A DNA stretch of 6,205 nt from JANOGU01 sp964499865 (lineage in GTDB: Bacteria; Pseudomonadota; Alphaproteobacteria; Rhodobacterales; Rhodobacteraceae), in assembly GCA_964499865.1 (NCBI GenBank), contig CAZCPY010000166.1, positions 1-6,205 on the forward strand. The letters run 5' to 3'. Shown here in pieces: positions 1-5,497 of the stretch. The notes beneath the pieces are model-generated. The model had not been told where the DNA came from. It searched no databases and worked only from the letters and a program-made list of their open reading frames with translations. The position numbers were made by a program, and so were the translations under genes. Every line of letters starts with the position of its first letter. Position 1 is the first letter of the stretch.

Positions 1-120
1 AACGGCCTGCCACCCCTCACAAGGGTGAACAACCTGATGAGAACTCACAGCTAGAGGCGCGCGCGGGGCTGCGCCATGGTCGCCTTTACTTCCCCCTTTG
101 CCGGGCGTAGCCCAAGGCGC
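1..120. other. Left-edge non-coding stretch, no gene supported
   Basis: I see no supportable gene here. One + strand frame is open from base 1 to a TAG at 52-54 (17 codons), but it uses codons rare elsewhere in the window (CCA, ACA, AGG, AGA, ACT), so it is probably not the tail of a gene. A short inverted repeat, CACCC (11-15) with GGGTG (23-27), is too weak to call a terminator. I found no convincing -35/-10 pair for the transporter gene downstream, so its promoter may lie to the left of the window or be non-canonical. Confidence 0.4.
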
Positions 121-1338
121 ATGGCCGCGCTGCCCGCCCCCCGGTTCCTCGACCGTTCCACCCCCCCGCATATCCTGACGCTGGTGCTGATCTCGGGCGT
201 GGCGGCCCTGTCGCTCAACGTCTTCCTGCCGTCGCTGCCGCGGATGGCGCGGGCCTTCGGGGTGGACTACGGCCTGATGTCGCTGTCGGTGTCGCTGTAT
301 CTGGCGATGACCGCCGTGCTGCAACTGGCCATCGGCCCGATCGCCGACCGCTACGGCCGCCGGCCGGTGATGCTGGCGGCCGTCGTGATCTTCACCGCCG
401 CCACGCTGATGGCGATGGTCGCACCCAGCTTCGGCATCTTCCTCGCCTGCCGCCTGGTGCAGGCGGTGATCGCCACGGGCTTTGCCCTGTCGCGCGCGGT
501 GGTGCGCGACATGGTCCCGCAGGACCAGGCCGCCAGCATGATCGGCTATGTCACGATGGGGATGAGCCTTGTGCCCATGGTCGGGCCGGTGCTGGGTGGC
601 TGGCTGGATCAGGTCCTGGGCTGGCAGGCGTCCTTCGCGCTGCTGGCGGTGTGCGGCGCGGGGTTGGCGGCGCTGGTCTGGGCCGACCTCGGCGAGACGT
701 CGACGGTGCGGGCGGCAAGCTTCGCCGAACAGGCGCGCGCCTGGCCGTCGCTTCTGCGGTCGCAAAGGTTCTGGGGCTACTGCCTGGCCGCGGGGTCCGC
801 CTCGGGCGCGTTCTTCGCCTATCTGGGCGGGGCGTCGAAGATCGGGACGGACGTCTACGGGCTGACGCCGGCCCGGCTGGGCATCTACTTCGGGGCGCCC
901 GCGGTCGGCTACATGCTGGGCAACTTCCTGTCGGGGCGCTTTGCCGTGCGGCTGGGGGTGATCCGCATGGTGGTCGCGGGCGCGCTGGTGGCGACCGGCG
1001 GGCTGGCCGTGCTGGCCGTGCTGGCGGCCGTGGGGCTCGCGACGGCCGAAGTCTTCTTCGGCTTCATGGTCTTCGTGGGGCTGGGCAACGGCATCCTGCT
1101 GCCGTCCGCCAATGCCGGGATGCTGTCGGTCAGGCCGGAGCTTGCGGGGTCCGCCGCGGGCCTGGGCGGGGCCTGCATCATCGGCTTTGGCGCCGCGGTG
1201 GCAGCCCTTGCGGGGGCGGTGCTGTCGGCCTCCGGCGGACCCCTGCCGATGGTGGCGCTGATGCTGGCCTCCTCCGCCGCCTCGATCCCCTGCGTGATCT
1301 GGGTGCGGGCGCGGGCACGCGCGGTGGGGGCGGGCTGA
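121..1338 (+). CDS. Bcr/CflA family MFS drug-resistance transporter
   Basis: Inner-membrane major facilitator protein, 405 aa from this start, predicted to be a proton-driven exporter of drugs or small metabolites. The Bcr/CflA type is recognisable by several features. The N-terminus has RFLDRSTPPH before helix 1 and the first periplasmic segment NVFLPSLPRMA. MFS motif A, GPIADRYGRRP, is at residues 72-82 between helices 2 and 3. RLVQ begins at residue 111, SRAVVRD ends at about residue 130, and GPVLGG is at residues 155-160. Hydrophobic segments continue to the end, consistent with 12 helices, and the length is normal for the family. An in-frame ATG at 76 would add 15 residues. I prefer 121 because the extra codons (TTT, ACT, TTT, CGT, CCA, AGG) do not match the gene's G/C-ending usage and because the family usually begins close to RFLDRSTPP. 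AAGG at 114-117 is a poorly spaced ribosome site, so the start is not settled. The gene converges on betA with 6 bp between stops. Nothing in the sequence ties it to choline; the substrate is unknown. Confidence 0.88.
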   Translation: MAALPAPRFLDRSTPPHILTLVLISGVAALSLNVFLPSLPRMARAFGVDYGLMSLSVSLYLAMTAVLQLAIGPIADRYGRRPVMLAAVVIFTAATLMAMVAPSFGIFLACRLVQAVIATGFALSRAVVRDMVPQDQAASMIGYVTMGMSLVPMVGPVLGGWLDQVLGWQASFALLAVCGAGLAALVWADLGETSTVRAASFAEQARAWPSLLRSQRFWGYCLAAGSASGAFFAYLGGASKIGTDVYGLTPARLGIYFGAPAVGYMLGNFLSGRFAVRLGVIRMVVAGALVATGGLAVLAVLAAVGLATAEVFFGFMVFVGLGNGILLPSANAGMLSVRPELAGSAAGLGGACIIGFGAAVAALAGAVLSASGGPLPMVALMLASSAASIPCVIWVRARARAVGAG

Positions 1339-1347
1339 CCGCCCCTA
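1325..1347. terminator. Inverted repeat spanning both convergent stop codons; possible bidirectional terminator
   Basis: GGGGCGG (1327-1333) and CCGCCCC (1339-1345) are perfect inverse complements around a 5-nt loop, GCTGA. On the + strand the stem can extend by a G-U and a T-A pair to 1325/1347. The transporter's TGA (1336-1338) lies in the loop and adjoining base, and the betA stop (CTA on +, 1345-1347) forms the outer end of the right arm. It is the only structure available to end transcription between the two converging genes. No T-tract follows on either strand, so this is not a classical intrinsic terminator; it may only slow polymerase or protect mRNA 3' ends. Confidence 0.35.
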
Positions 1348-3006
1348 GCGCTGCGCCGTCTTCCAGTCGGGGTGCATCCAGGGCTGAAGATTCGCCGCGG
1401 GCAGGCGGCGGCCGAGGATGTGGTCGGCGACCTTTTCGCCCGCCATGATGGACGGCGCATTGAGGTTGCCGTTCGTCACCCGCGGAAACAGCGAGCTGTC
1501 GGCGACCCGCAAGCCTTCGACCCCGATCACCCGCGCCTCGGGGTCGCAGACCGCCATCGGGTCATCCCGCCGCCCCAGCCGCGCGGTGCCGCAGGGATGG
1601 TAGGCGCTTTCCGCGTGGTCGCGGATGAAGGCGTCGATCTGTTCGTCGGTCTGGACGGCGGCGCCCGGCTGGATTTCGTGACGCACGTGGGCCGCCATCG
1701 CGGGCTGGCCGAAGATCTCGCGCGTCAGGCGGATGCAGGCGCGGAATTCGGCCCAGTCGTCGGGATGCGACATGTAGTTGAACCGGATCACCGGGCTTGC
1801 GGCAGGGTCGGGCGACCGCAGCGTCACCGCACCGCGCGACTTGGATCGCATCGGTCCCACATGCGCCTGGAAGCCGTGGCCGTCGGGCACCGACTTTCCG
1901 TCGTAGCGCACCGCGATGGGCAGGAAATGGAACTGGATGTCGGGATAGTCGATGCCCGGCGCGGACCGGATGAAACCGCAGGCCTCGAACTGGTTCGAGG
2001 CGCCCAGGCCGCGGCCGGTGAGCAGCCACTGCGCCCCGATCAGCCCCTTTCCGACCAGGTTCCAGTAGCGGTAGAGCGTGATCGGCTGGCGCGCGGCGAA
2101 CTGGTGGTAGACCTCCAGATGGTCCTGCAGGTTCGCCCCCACGCCGGGGCGGTCGGCCTGCACCGCGATGCCATGGCCGCGCAGGTGGTCTGCGGGACCG
2201 ATGCCCGACAGCATCAGAAGCTTGGGCGTGTTGATGGACGACGCCGCCAGCACCACCTCGCGCCCCGCCCGCACCACCTCGATCCGCCCCGACGACCGGC
2301 TGTCGATCTCGACCCCCACCGCGCGGCCGCCCTCGACCACCACGCGGCGCGCAAGGCCCCGGATCATGCGGACGCGGCCGGTCTTCAGCGCCGGGCGCAG
2401 GTAGGCATTGGCCGCCGACCAGCGCCGCCCGCGCCAGATCGTGGCCTCCATCGCGCCGAAGCCTTCCTGCTGCGCGCCGTTGTAATCCGCCGTCACCGGG
2501 TATCCCGCCTGCCGCCCGGCCTCGACGAAGGCCGCGAACAGCGGGTTGCGGCGCGGGCCCCGGGTGATGTGCAGCGGCCCGTCCCGGCCCCGCCAGGCGG
2601 GGTCGGCGCCGTCCTCGGCCCCGTGCCAGGCCTCCATCCGCCGGAAATAGGGCAGCACGTCGGCAAAGGCCCAGCCCTGCGCGCCATCCTCGGCCCAGTG
2701 GTCATAGTCCCGCGCATGGCCGCGCACATAGACCATGCCGTTGATCGAGGACGACCCGCCGATCACCTTGCCGCGCGGCACATGCAGGGTCCGGTTGCCC
2801 AGGTTCGGCTCCGGCTCGGTCTTCAGGCCCCAGTCGTAGAGGCTCATGTTCATCGGATAGGACAGCGCGGCGGGCATCTGGACGAACGGGCCCGCATCCG
2901 TGCCGCCGTGTTCGATCACCGCGACCGACAGGCCCGCCTCGGCCAGCCGGAAGGCCACAGCACAGCCGCCGGACCCCGCGCCCACGATGACCACATCGGC
3001 CTGCAT
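1345..3006 (-). CDS. betA: Choline dehydrogenase (FAD-dependent GMC oxidoreductase)
   Basis: Oxidises choline to betaine aldehyde, the first step of glycine betaine synthesis; family members use FAD and pass electrons to the respiratory chain at the inner membrane. The 553 aa match the usual length (E. coli BetA is 556). The N-terminal dinucleotide fold reads GAGSGG (9-14) with the ribose-binding Glu at 32. GMC signature 1 is at about 77-104 (PRGKVIGGSSSINGM onward). Signature 2 is at about 255-271 and reads ASSINTPKLLMLSGIGP, where a GAxxSP form is more usual. BetA-specific blocks follow: GVGANLQDHLEVY, GASNQFEACGFIRS, HFLPIAVRYDG, SRGAVTLRS and FNYMSHPDDW. Catalytic His is about H470 in AYHPCGT, and its partner is about N514 in NGNLNAP. 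ATG is at 3006, 3 bp after the betI stop, with only a weak ribosome site (TAGG overlapping the stop), so translation is probably coupled to betI. The aldehyde dehydrogenase BetB is not in the window. Confidence 0.96.
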   Translation of the reverse strand: MQADVVIVGAGSGGCAVAFRLAEAGLSVAVIEHGGTDAGPFVQMPAALSYPMNMSLYDWGLKTEPEPNLGNRTLHVPRGKVIGGSSSINGMVYVRGHARDYDHWAEDGAQGWAFADVLPYFRRMEAWHGAEDGADPAWRGRDGPLHITRGPRRNPLFAAFVEAGRQAGYPVTADYNGAQQEGFGAMEATIWRGRRWSAANAYLRPALKTGRVRMIRGLARRVVVEGGRAVGVEIDSRSSGRIEVVRAGREVVLAASSINTPKLLMLSGIGPADHLRGHGIAVQADRPGVGANLQDHLEVYHQFAARQPITLYRYWNLVGKGLIGAQWLLTGRGLGASNQFEACGFIRSAPGIDYPDIQFHFLPIAVRYDGKSVPDGHGFQAHVGPMRSKSRGAVTLRSPDPAASPVIRFNYMSHPDDWAEFRACIRLTREIFGQPAMAAHVRHEIQPGAAVQTDEQIDAFIRDHAESAYHPCGTARLGRRDDPMAVCDPEARVIGVEGLRVADSSLFPRVTNGNLNAPSIMAGEKVADHILGRRLPAANLQPWMHPDWKTAQR

Positions 3007-3009
3007 CGC

Positions 3010-3582
3010 CTAGCCCAGTTGCGCCAGCAGATAGGCCCGCGCCGTGCCGACCGCCGCCGCGGCGTCCGGCGGGCCGTCCTTGAGCACCTCGCGCAGGTAA
3101 AGCCCGTCGACCAGCGCCCCCAGCCCTTCGGCCAGCGCCGCCGCCCGGTCGCCCGCCACGGGGCGCAGGCCCGCCAGCAGGTTCGACCGCAGCCGCCGCT
3201 GGTAGACCGACAGAAGCCGCCGCGCCTCGGGCACCGACTGCGCCAGCACCCAGAAGTTCAGCCAGGCGCTGACCGTCTCGCGCCGGAAGTTCGCGGCGCT
3301 GAACGACGCCCGCAGCACCGCCTCGACGCGGCCCAGAGGCCCCTCGGCCAAGGCCAGCGCGCCCCGCACCTCGGCGCCGTACAGCGTCAGGATATGGCGC
3401 ATCGCGGCCAGGAACATCTGCTCCTTGCCGCCGAAATAGTGGTGCGCCAGCGCCGAGGACATGCCGGCGCGGCGGGCGATCTGGCTGACCGTCACGTCCA
3501 GCGACCCCGCGCGGCCGATCTCGACGATGGTCGCGTTGACCAGCGCCGCCTTTCGGATAGGCTCCATCCCCAGCTTCGGCAT
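3010..3582 (-). CDS. betI: TetR-family choline-responsive repressor BetI
   Basis: Transcriptional repressor of choline uptake and glycine betaine synthesis genes; in known BetI systems choline relieves repression. The 190 aa are close to E. coli BetI (195). The N-terminus MPKLGMEPIRKAALVNATI closely resembles the E. coli protein (MPKLGMQSIRRRQLIDATL), which fixes the start at 3582 even though the frame stays open further upstream into choX. The TetR helix-turn-helix is at about residues 31-50 (TVSQIARRAGMSSALAHHYF), followed by K53. The C-terminal ligand domain keeps BetI-like stretches (VSAWLNFWVLAQ, RRLRSNLLAGLR, LGALVDGLYLRE). It is transcribed divergently from choX across an 88-bp gap and sits 3 bp upstream of betA as the first gene of betI-betA. 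The ribosome site is weak (GGGA about 9 nt before the ATG). A matching operator-like dyad lies 47 bp upstream of its start, so autoregulation together with choX control is likely. Confidence 0.95.
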   Translation of the reverse strand: MPKLGMEPIRKAALVNATIVEIGRAGSLDVTVSQIARRAGMSSALAHHYFGGKEQMFLAAMRHILTLYGAEVRGALALAEGPLGRVEAVLRASFSAANFRRETVSAWLNFWVLAQSVPEARRLLSVYQRRLRSNLLAGLRPVAGDRAAALAEGLGALVDGLYLREVLKDGPPDAAAAVGTARAYLLAQLG

Positions 3583-3604
3583 GGTCTGCGGTCCCAGAAA
3601 TCGC

Positions 3605-3634
3605 TTGCCAGACCGATGTGCCGTGATCTTTATT
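3605..3634 (+). promoter_or_regulatory. Candidate choXWV promoter (sigma-70 type)
   Basis: TTGCCA at 3605-3610 matches 5 of 6 bases of the -35 consensus. TTTATT at 3629-3634, after an 18-bp spacer, matches 4 of 6 of the -10. Transcription would begin near 3641, leaving a leader of about 30 nt with the ribosome site at 3659. The -10 overlaps the left half of the operator-like dyad, a normal arrangement for steric repression. The spacer is one base longer than optimal. Confidence 0.45.
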
Positions 3635-3644
3635 GACTCGTCAA
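3616..3644 (-). promoter_or_regulatory. Possible betI-betA promoter (leftward)
   Basis: On the - strand TTGACG (+ coordinates 3639-3644) matches 5 of 6 bases of a sigma-70 -35 element. A 17-bp spacer separates it from GCACAT (3616-3621), a weak 3-of-6 match to -10. The -35 lies inside the ATTGA-N4-TCAAT dyad, so a bound repressor would block it. This is a best-fit guess; the -10 is poor and other alignments are possible. Confidence 0.3.
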
Positions 3645-3648
3645 TCAA
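3629..3648. promoter_or_regulatory. BetI operator-like dyad (ATTGA-N4-TCAAT)
   Basis: ATTGACTCGTCAAT at 3632-3645 is a perfect 5+5 inverted repeat around CTCG. Outside it, TT at 3629-3630 pairs with AA at 3647-3648, with one mismatch between (3631/3646). The half-site ATTGA/TCAAT resembles, from memory, the ATTG...CAAT dyads bound by BetI in other proteobacteria. It lies between divergent betI and choX, overlaps both candidate promoters and is AT-rich in a GC-rich region. The inference is that BetI binds here and represses import and oxidation genes together. Confidence 0.7.
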
Positions 3649-3658
3649 CAAAAACGAC

Positions 3659-3664
3659 AGGGAG
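3659..3664 (+). promoter_or_regulatory. Ribosome binding site of choX
   Basis: AGGGAG at 3659-3664 is a purine-rich Shine-Dalgarno sequence ending 6 nt before the ATG at 3671. It decides the start in favour of 3671 over in-frame upstream start codons, which would place the signal peptide internally and run across the operator and betI. It is the clearest ribosome site in the window, fitting the high output expected of a periplasmic binding protein. Confidence 0.8.
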
Positions 3665-3670
3665 CCTCCG

Positions 3671-4600
3671 ATGACCATCCGCACCACCGCCCTTGCGGCG
3701 GCAATGACCGCGACACTCGCGGCGCCGGTCCTCGCACAGGACTGCGATACCGTGATCTTCTCCGACGTGGGCTGGACCGACATCACCGCCACCACCGCCG
3801 CGACCTCGGTGATCCTCGAGGCGCTCGGCTACGACACCGAGATCAAGCTTCTGTCCGTGCCGGTCACCTACACGGGCCTGGCGGAGGGCGACGTCGACAT
3901 CTTCCTCGGCAACTGGATGCCCACGATGGAGGCCGACATCGCCCCCTACCGTGATGCAGGCACGGTCGAGACGGTGCGCACCAACCTGGAAGGCGCAAAA
4001 TACACGCTGGCCACCAACGAGGCCGGCGCCGCGCTGGGGATCACCGACTTCGCCGCCATCGCCGCTAACAAGGATGCGCTGGAGGGCAGGATCTACGGCA
4101 TCGAGCCGGGCAACGACGGCAACCGCCTGATCATGGACATGATCGCCACCGGGCCCTTCGGCCTGGACGGGTTCGAGGTCGTGGAGTCCTCGGAACAGGG
4201 CATGCTGGCCGAGGTCAAGCGCGCCACCGAAGACGGCAAGCCGATCGTCTTCCTGGGCTGGGAACCCCACCCGATGAACGCCAACTTCAAGATGACCTAC
4301 CTGACCGGCGGCGACGACTATTTCGGCCCCAACCTGGGCGGCGCGGTCGTCGCGACCAACACGCGGGCGGGCTATGTCGCGGAATGCCCGAACACGGGCA
4401 AGCTGCTGCAGAACCTCGTGTTCTTCTTGCAGATGGAGAACGAGATCATGGGCGCCATCCTGAACGACGGCGCCGACCCGGCCGAGGCCGCCAAGGCCTG
4501 GCTGGCCGCCAACCCCGCCGCCTGGCAGCCCTGGCTGGACGGCGTGACCACCAGGGACGGCGGCGACGCCAAGGCCGCGGTCATGGCAGCGTTGCAGTAA
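3671..4600 (+). CDS. choX: Choline ABC transporter periplasmic substrate-binding protein
   Basis: Captures choline in the periplasm and delivers it to the ChoW-ChoV transporter. The 309-aa precursor has a signal peptide (MTIRTTALAAAMTATLAAPVLA) with likely cleavage after A22, before QDCD. It is a type II glycine betaine/choline-binding fold. The aromatic box known from Sinorhizobium meliloti ChoX (W43, W90, Y119, W205, with D45) appears here as W35, W82, Y111, W197 and D37, all shifted by exactly 8. The surrounding blocks SDVGWTDITATTAAT, FLGNWMPTMEADI, YGIEPGNDGNRL, ESSEQGML and FLGWEPHPMN are those of choline-specific proteins and not of general betaine binders. C25 and C239 are the only cysteines after the signal peptide and probably form a disulfide. 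It is the first gene of choXWV, divergent from betI, and probably repressed by BetI through the dyad upstream. A hairpin follows its stop. TIGR03414 is the family model I would expect to match. Confidence 0.95.
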   Translation: MTIRTTALAAAMTATLAAPVLAQDCDTVIFSDVGWTDITATTAATSVILEALGYDTEIKLLSVPVTYTGLAEGDVDIFLGNWMPTMEADIAPYRDAGTVETVRTNLEGAKYTLATNEAGAALGITDFAAIAANKDALEGRIYGIEPGNDGNRLIMDMIATGPFGLDGFEVVESSEQGMLAEVKRATEDGKPIVFLGWEPHPMNANFKMTYLTGGDDYFGPNLGGAVVATNTRAGYVAECPNTGKLLQNLVFFLQMENEIMGAILNDGADPAEAAKAWLAANPAAWQPWLDGVTTRDGGDAKAAVMAALQ

Positions 4601-4607
4601 GTCAAGC

Positions 4608-4627
4608 GCGGGGGCGAAAGCCCCCGC
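4608..4627 (+). other. Perfect GAAA-capped stem-loop between choX and choW
   Basis: GCGGGGGC (4608-4615), loop GAAA (4616-4619), GCCCCCGC (4620-4627): eight uninterrupted G-C pairs closed by a GNRA tetraloop, starting 7 bp after the choX stop. No U-run follows (AACCGCC), so it is not a full intrinsic terminator. In binding-protein operons such structures often protect the upstream mRNA from 3' exonucleases or cause partial termination, giving more binding protein than membrane subunits. That is the probable role here, by inference. Confidence 0.75.
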
Positions 4628-4656
4628 AACCGCCTCCGGTCAGGTTCGAAAACGGA

Positions 4657-4660
4657 AAGG
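4657..4660 (+). promoter_or_regulatory. Ribosome binding site of choW
   Basis: AAGG (within GGAAAGG, 4654-4660) ends 6 nt before the ATG at 4667 and lies 29 nt after the end of the intercistronic hairpin, so the hairpin should not mask it. It supports 4667 as the permease start. Confidence 0.65.
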
Positions 4661-4666
4661 CGCGGG

Positions 4667-5497
4667 ATGGATTTCGAGATCCCCAAGATCCCGGTCGGCA
4701 AGACGGCCAAGGCCGTCTTCGACTGGATGACCGAGAACATGAGCGGCTTCTTCGACGGGGTCGCGCTGGTGCTGGAAGCCATGATCGACGCGATCATGTG
4801 GGTCCTTCAGGCGCCGCCGCCGCTTGTCGTGATCGCGGCCTTTGTCGCCCTGACCTGGGCGCTGCAGAGGTCGTGGAAGACCTGCCTGGGCGTTCTGCTC
4901 GGGTTCCTGTTCATCCTGAACCAGGGCTACTGGGAAGAGACGACCGAAAGCCTGACGCTGATCCTGTCGGCCTGCGTGGTCTGCATGGCGGCGGGCGTGC
5001 CCGTCGGCATCGCCGCGGCGCACCGGCCGCGGCTTTACGCGGTGATGCAGCCCGTGCTCGACCTGATGCAGACGCTGCCGACCTTCGTCTACCTGATCCC
5101 GGCCATCGTCTTCTTCGGCCTGGGCATGGTGCCCGGCCTGATCGCCACCGTGATCTTCGTCCTGCCCGCGCCGATCCGGCTGACGCACCTCGGCATCTCG
5201 ACCACGCCGCAGGCGCTGCTGGAGGCCGCCACCGCCTTCGGCGCCACGAAAAAGCAGGTGCTGTGGAAGGTGGAACTGCCCTGGGCCCTGCCGCAGATCA
5301 TGGCGGGGCTGAACCAGGTCATCATGCTGTCGCTGTCGATGGTGGTCATCGCCGCGCTGGTCGGCGCGAACGGCCTCGGCGTGCCGGTGGTGCGGGCGCT
5401 GAACTCGGTCAACACCTCACTCGGGTTCGAGAGCGGCTTCGTCATCGTCGTGGTCGCCATCGTGCTGGACCGCATGCTTCGGGTGGTGCGCAAATGA
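4667..5497 (+). CDS. choW: Choline ABC transporter permease
   Basis: Inner-membrane subunit that forms the choline translocation path, probably as a homodimer with two ChoV ATPases. The 276 aa are a usual length for ChoW and ProW-type permeases. After an amphipathic N-terminus, hydrophobic segments lie at about residues 53-67, 72-85, 96-118, 140-155, 156-170, 219-234 and 258-268. The ProW-family segment MQTLPTFVYLIP is at 134-145. The cytoplasmic EAA coupling loop is at about 186-205 (EAATAFGATKKQV...ELP), with the conserved Gly at 192 and LP at 204-205; it contacts the ATPase. It follows choX by 66 bp and overlaps choV by 4 bp (ATGA), so the two are translationally coupled. Sequence alone would also fit a glycine betaine/proline permease; the choX neighbour makes choline the likely substrate. 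TIGR03416 is the expected family model. Confidence 0.94.
   Translation: MDFEIPKIPVGKTAKAVFDWMTENMSGFFDGVALVLEAMIDAIMWVLQAPPPLVVIAAFVALTWALQRSWKTCLGVLLGFLFILNQGYWEETTESLTLILSACVVCMAAGVPVGIAAAHRPRLYAVMQPVLDLMQTLPTFVYLIPAIVFFGLGMVPGLIATVIFVLPAPIRLTHLGISTTPQALLEAATAFGATKKQVLWKVELPWALPQIMAGLNQVIMLSLSMVVIAALVGANGLGVPVVRALNSVNTSLGFESGFVIVVVAIVLDRMLRVVRK

Noticed and set aside
1..54. Possible C-terminal end of an upstream gene (17 open codons to TAG)
   Set aside because: A frame this short is often open by chance, and its codons are atypical for the window.
651..1448. Alternative + strand frame inside and beyond the transporter gene
   Set aside because: Its translation is Gly/Arg/Ala-rich and lacks any motif, while the overlapping frame encodes clear MFS motifs.
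1372..3636. A 754-codon open frame on the + strand, antisense to betA and betI
   Set aside because: It mirrors two well-recognised genes in high-GC DNA where antisense stops are rare. Its translation is dominated by R, H, P, G, A and Q with no recognisable domain, and it crosses the betA-betI junction and runs into the regulatory region.
3633..3661. TTGACT (3633-3638) as the -35 of the choX promoter
   Set aside because: At 17 bp spacing the -10 would be GACAGG, overlapping the ribosome site, with no A/T-rich hexamer; the upstream TTGCCA/TTTATT pair fits better.
3461..3670. Upstream in-frame start for choX
   Set aside because: It would bury the signal peptide inside the protein and overlap betI. 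A good ribosome site and a textbook signal peptide mark 3671.
3583..3795. N-terminal extension of BetI up to an ATG at 3795
   Set aside because: The extension would overlap the operator and the start of choX. The BetI family N-terminus MPKLGM begins exactly at 3582.
4640..5188. Long - strand frames opposite choW, and similar ones opposite choV (5089-6177, 5598-6197)
   Set aside because: They are low-complexity R/H/Q/D- or S/T/R-rich translations antisense to clear ABC transporter genes, with no domain, ribosome site or promoter that I could see.
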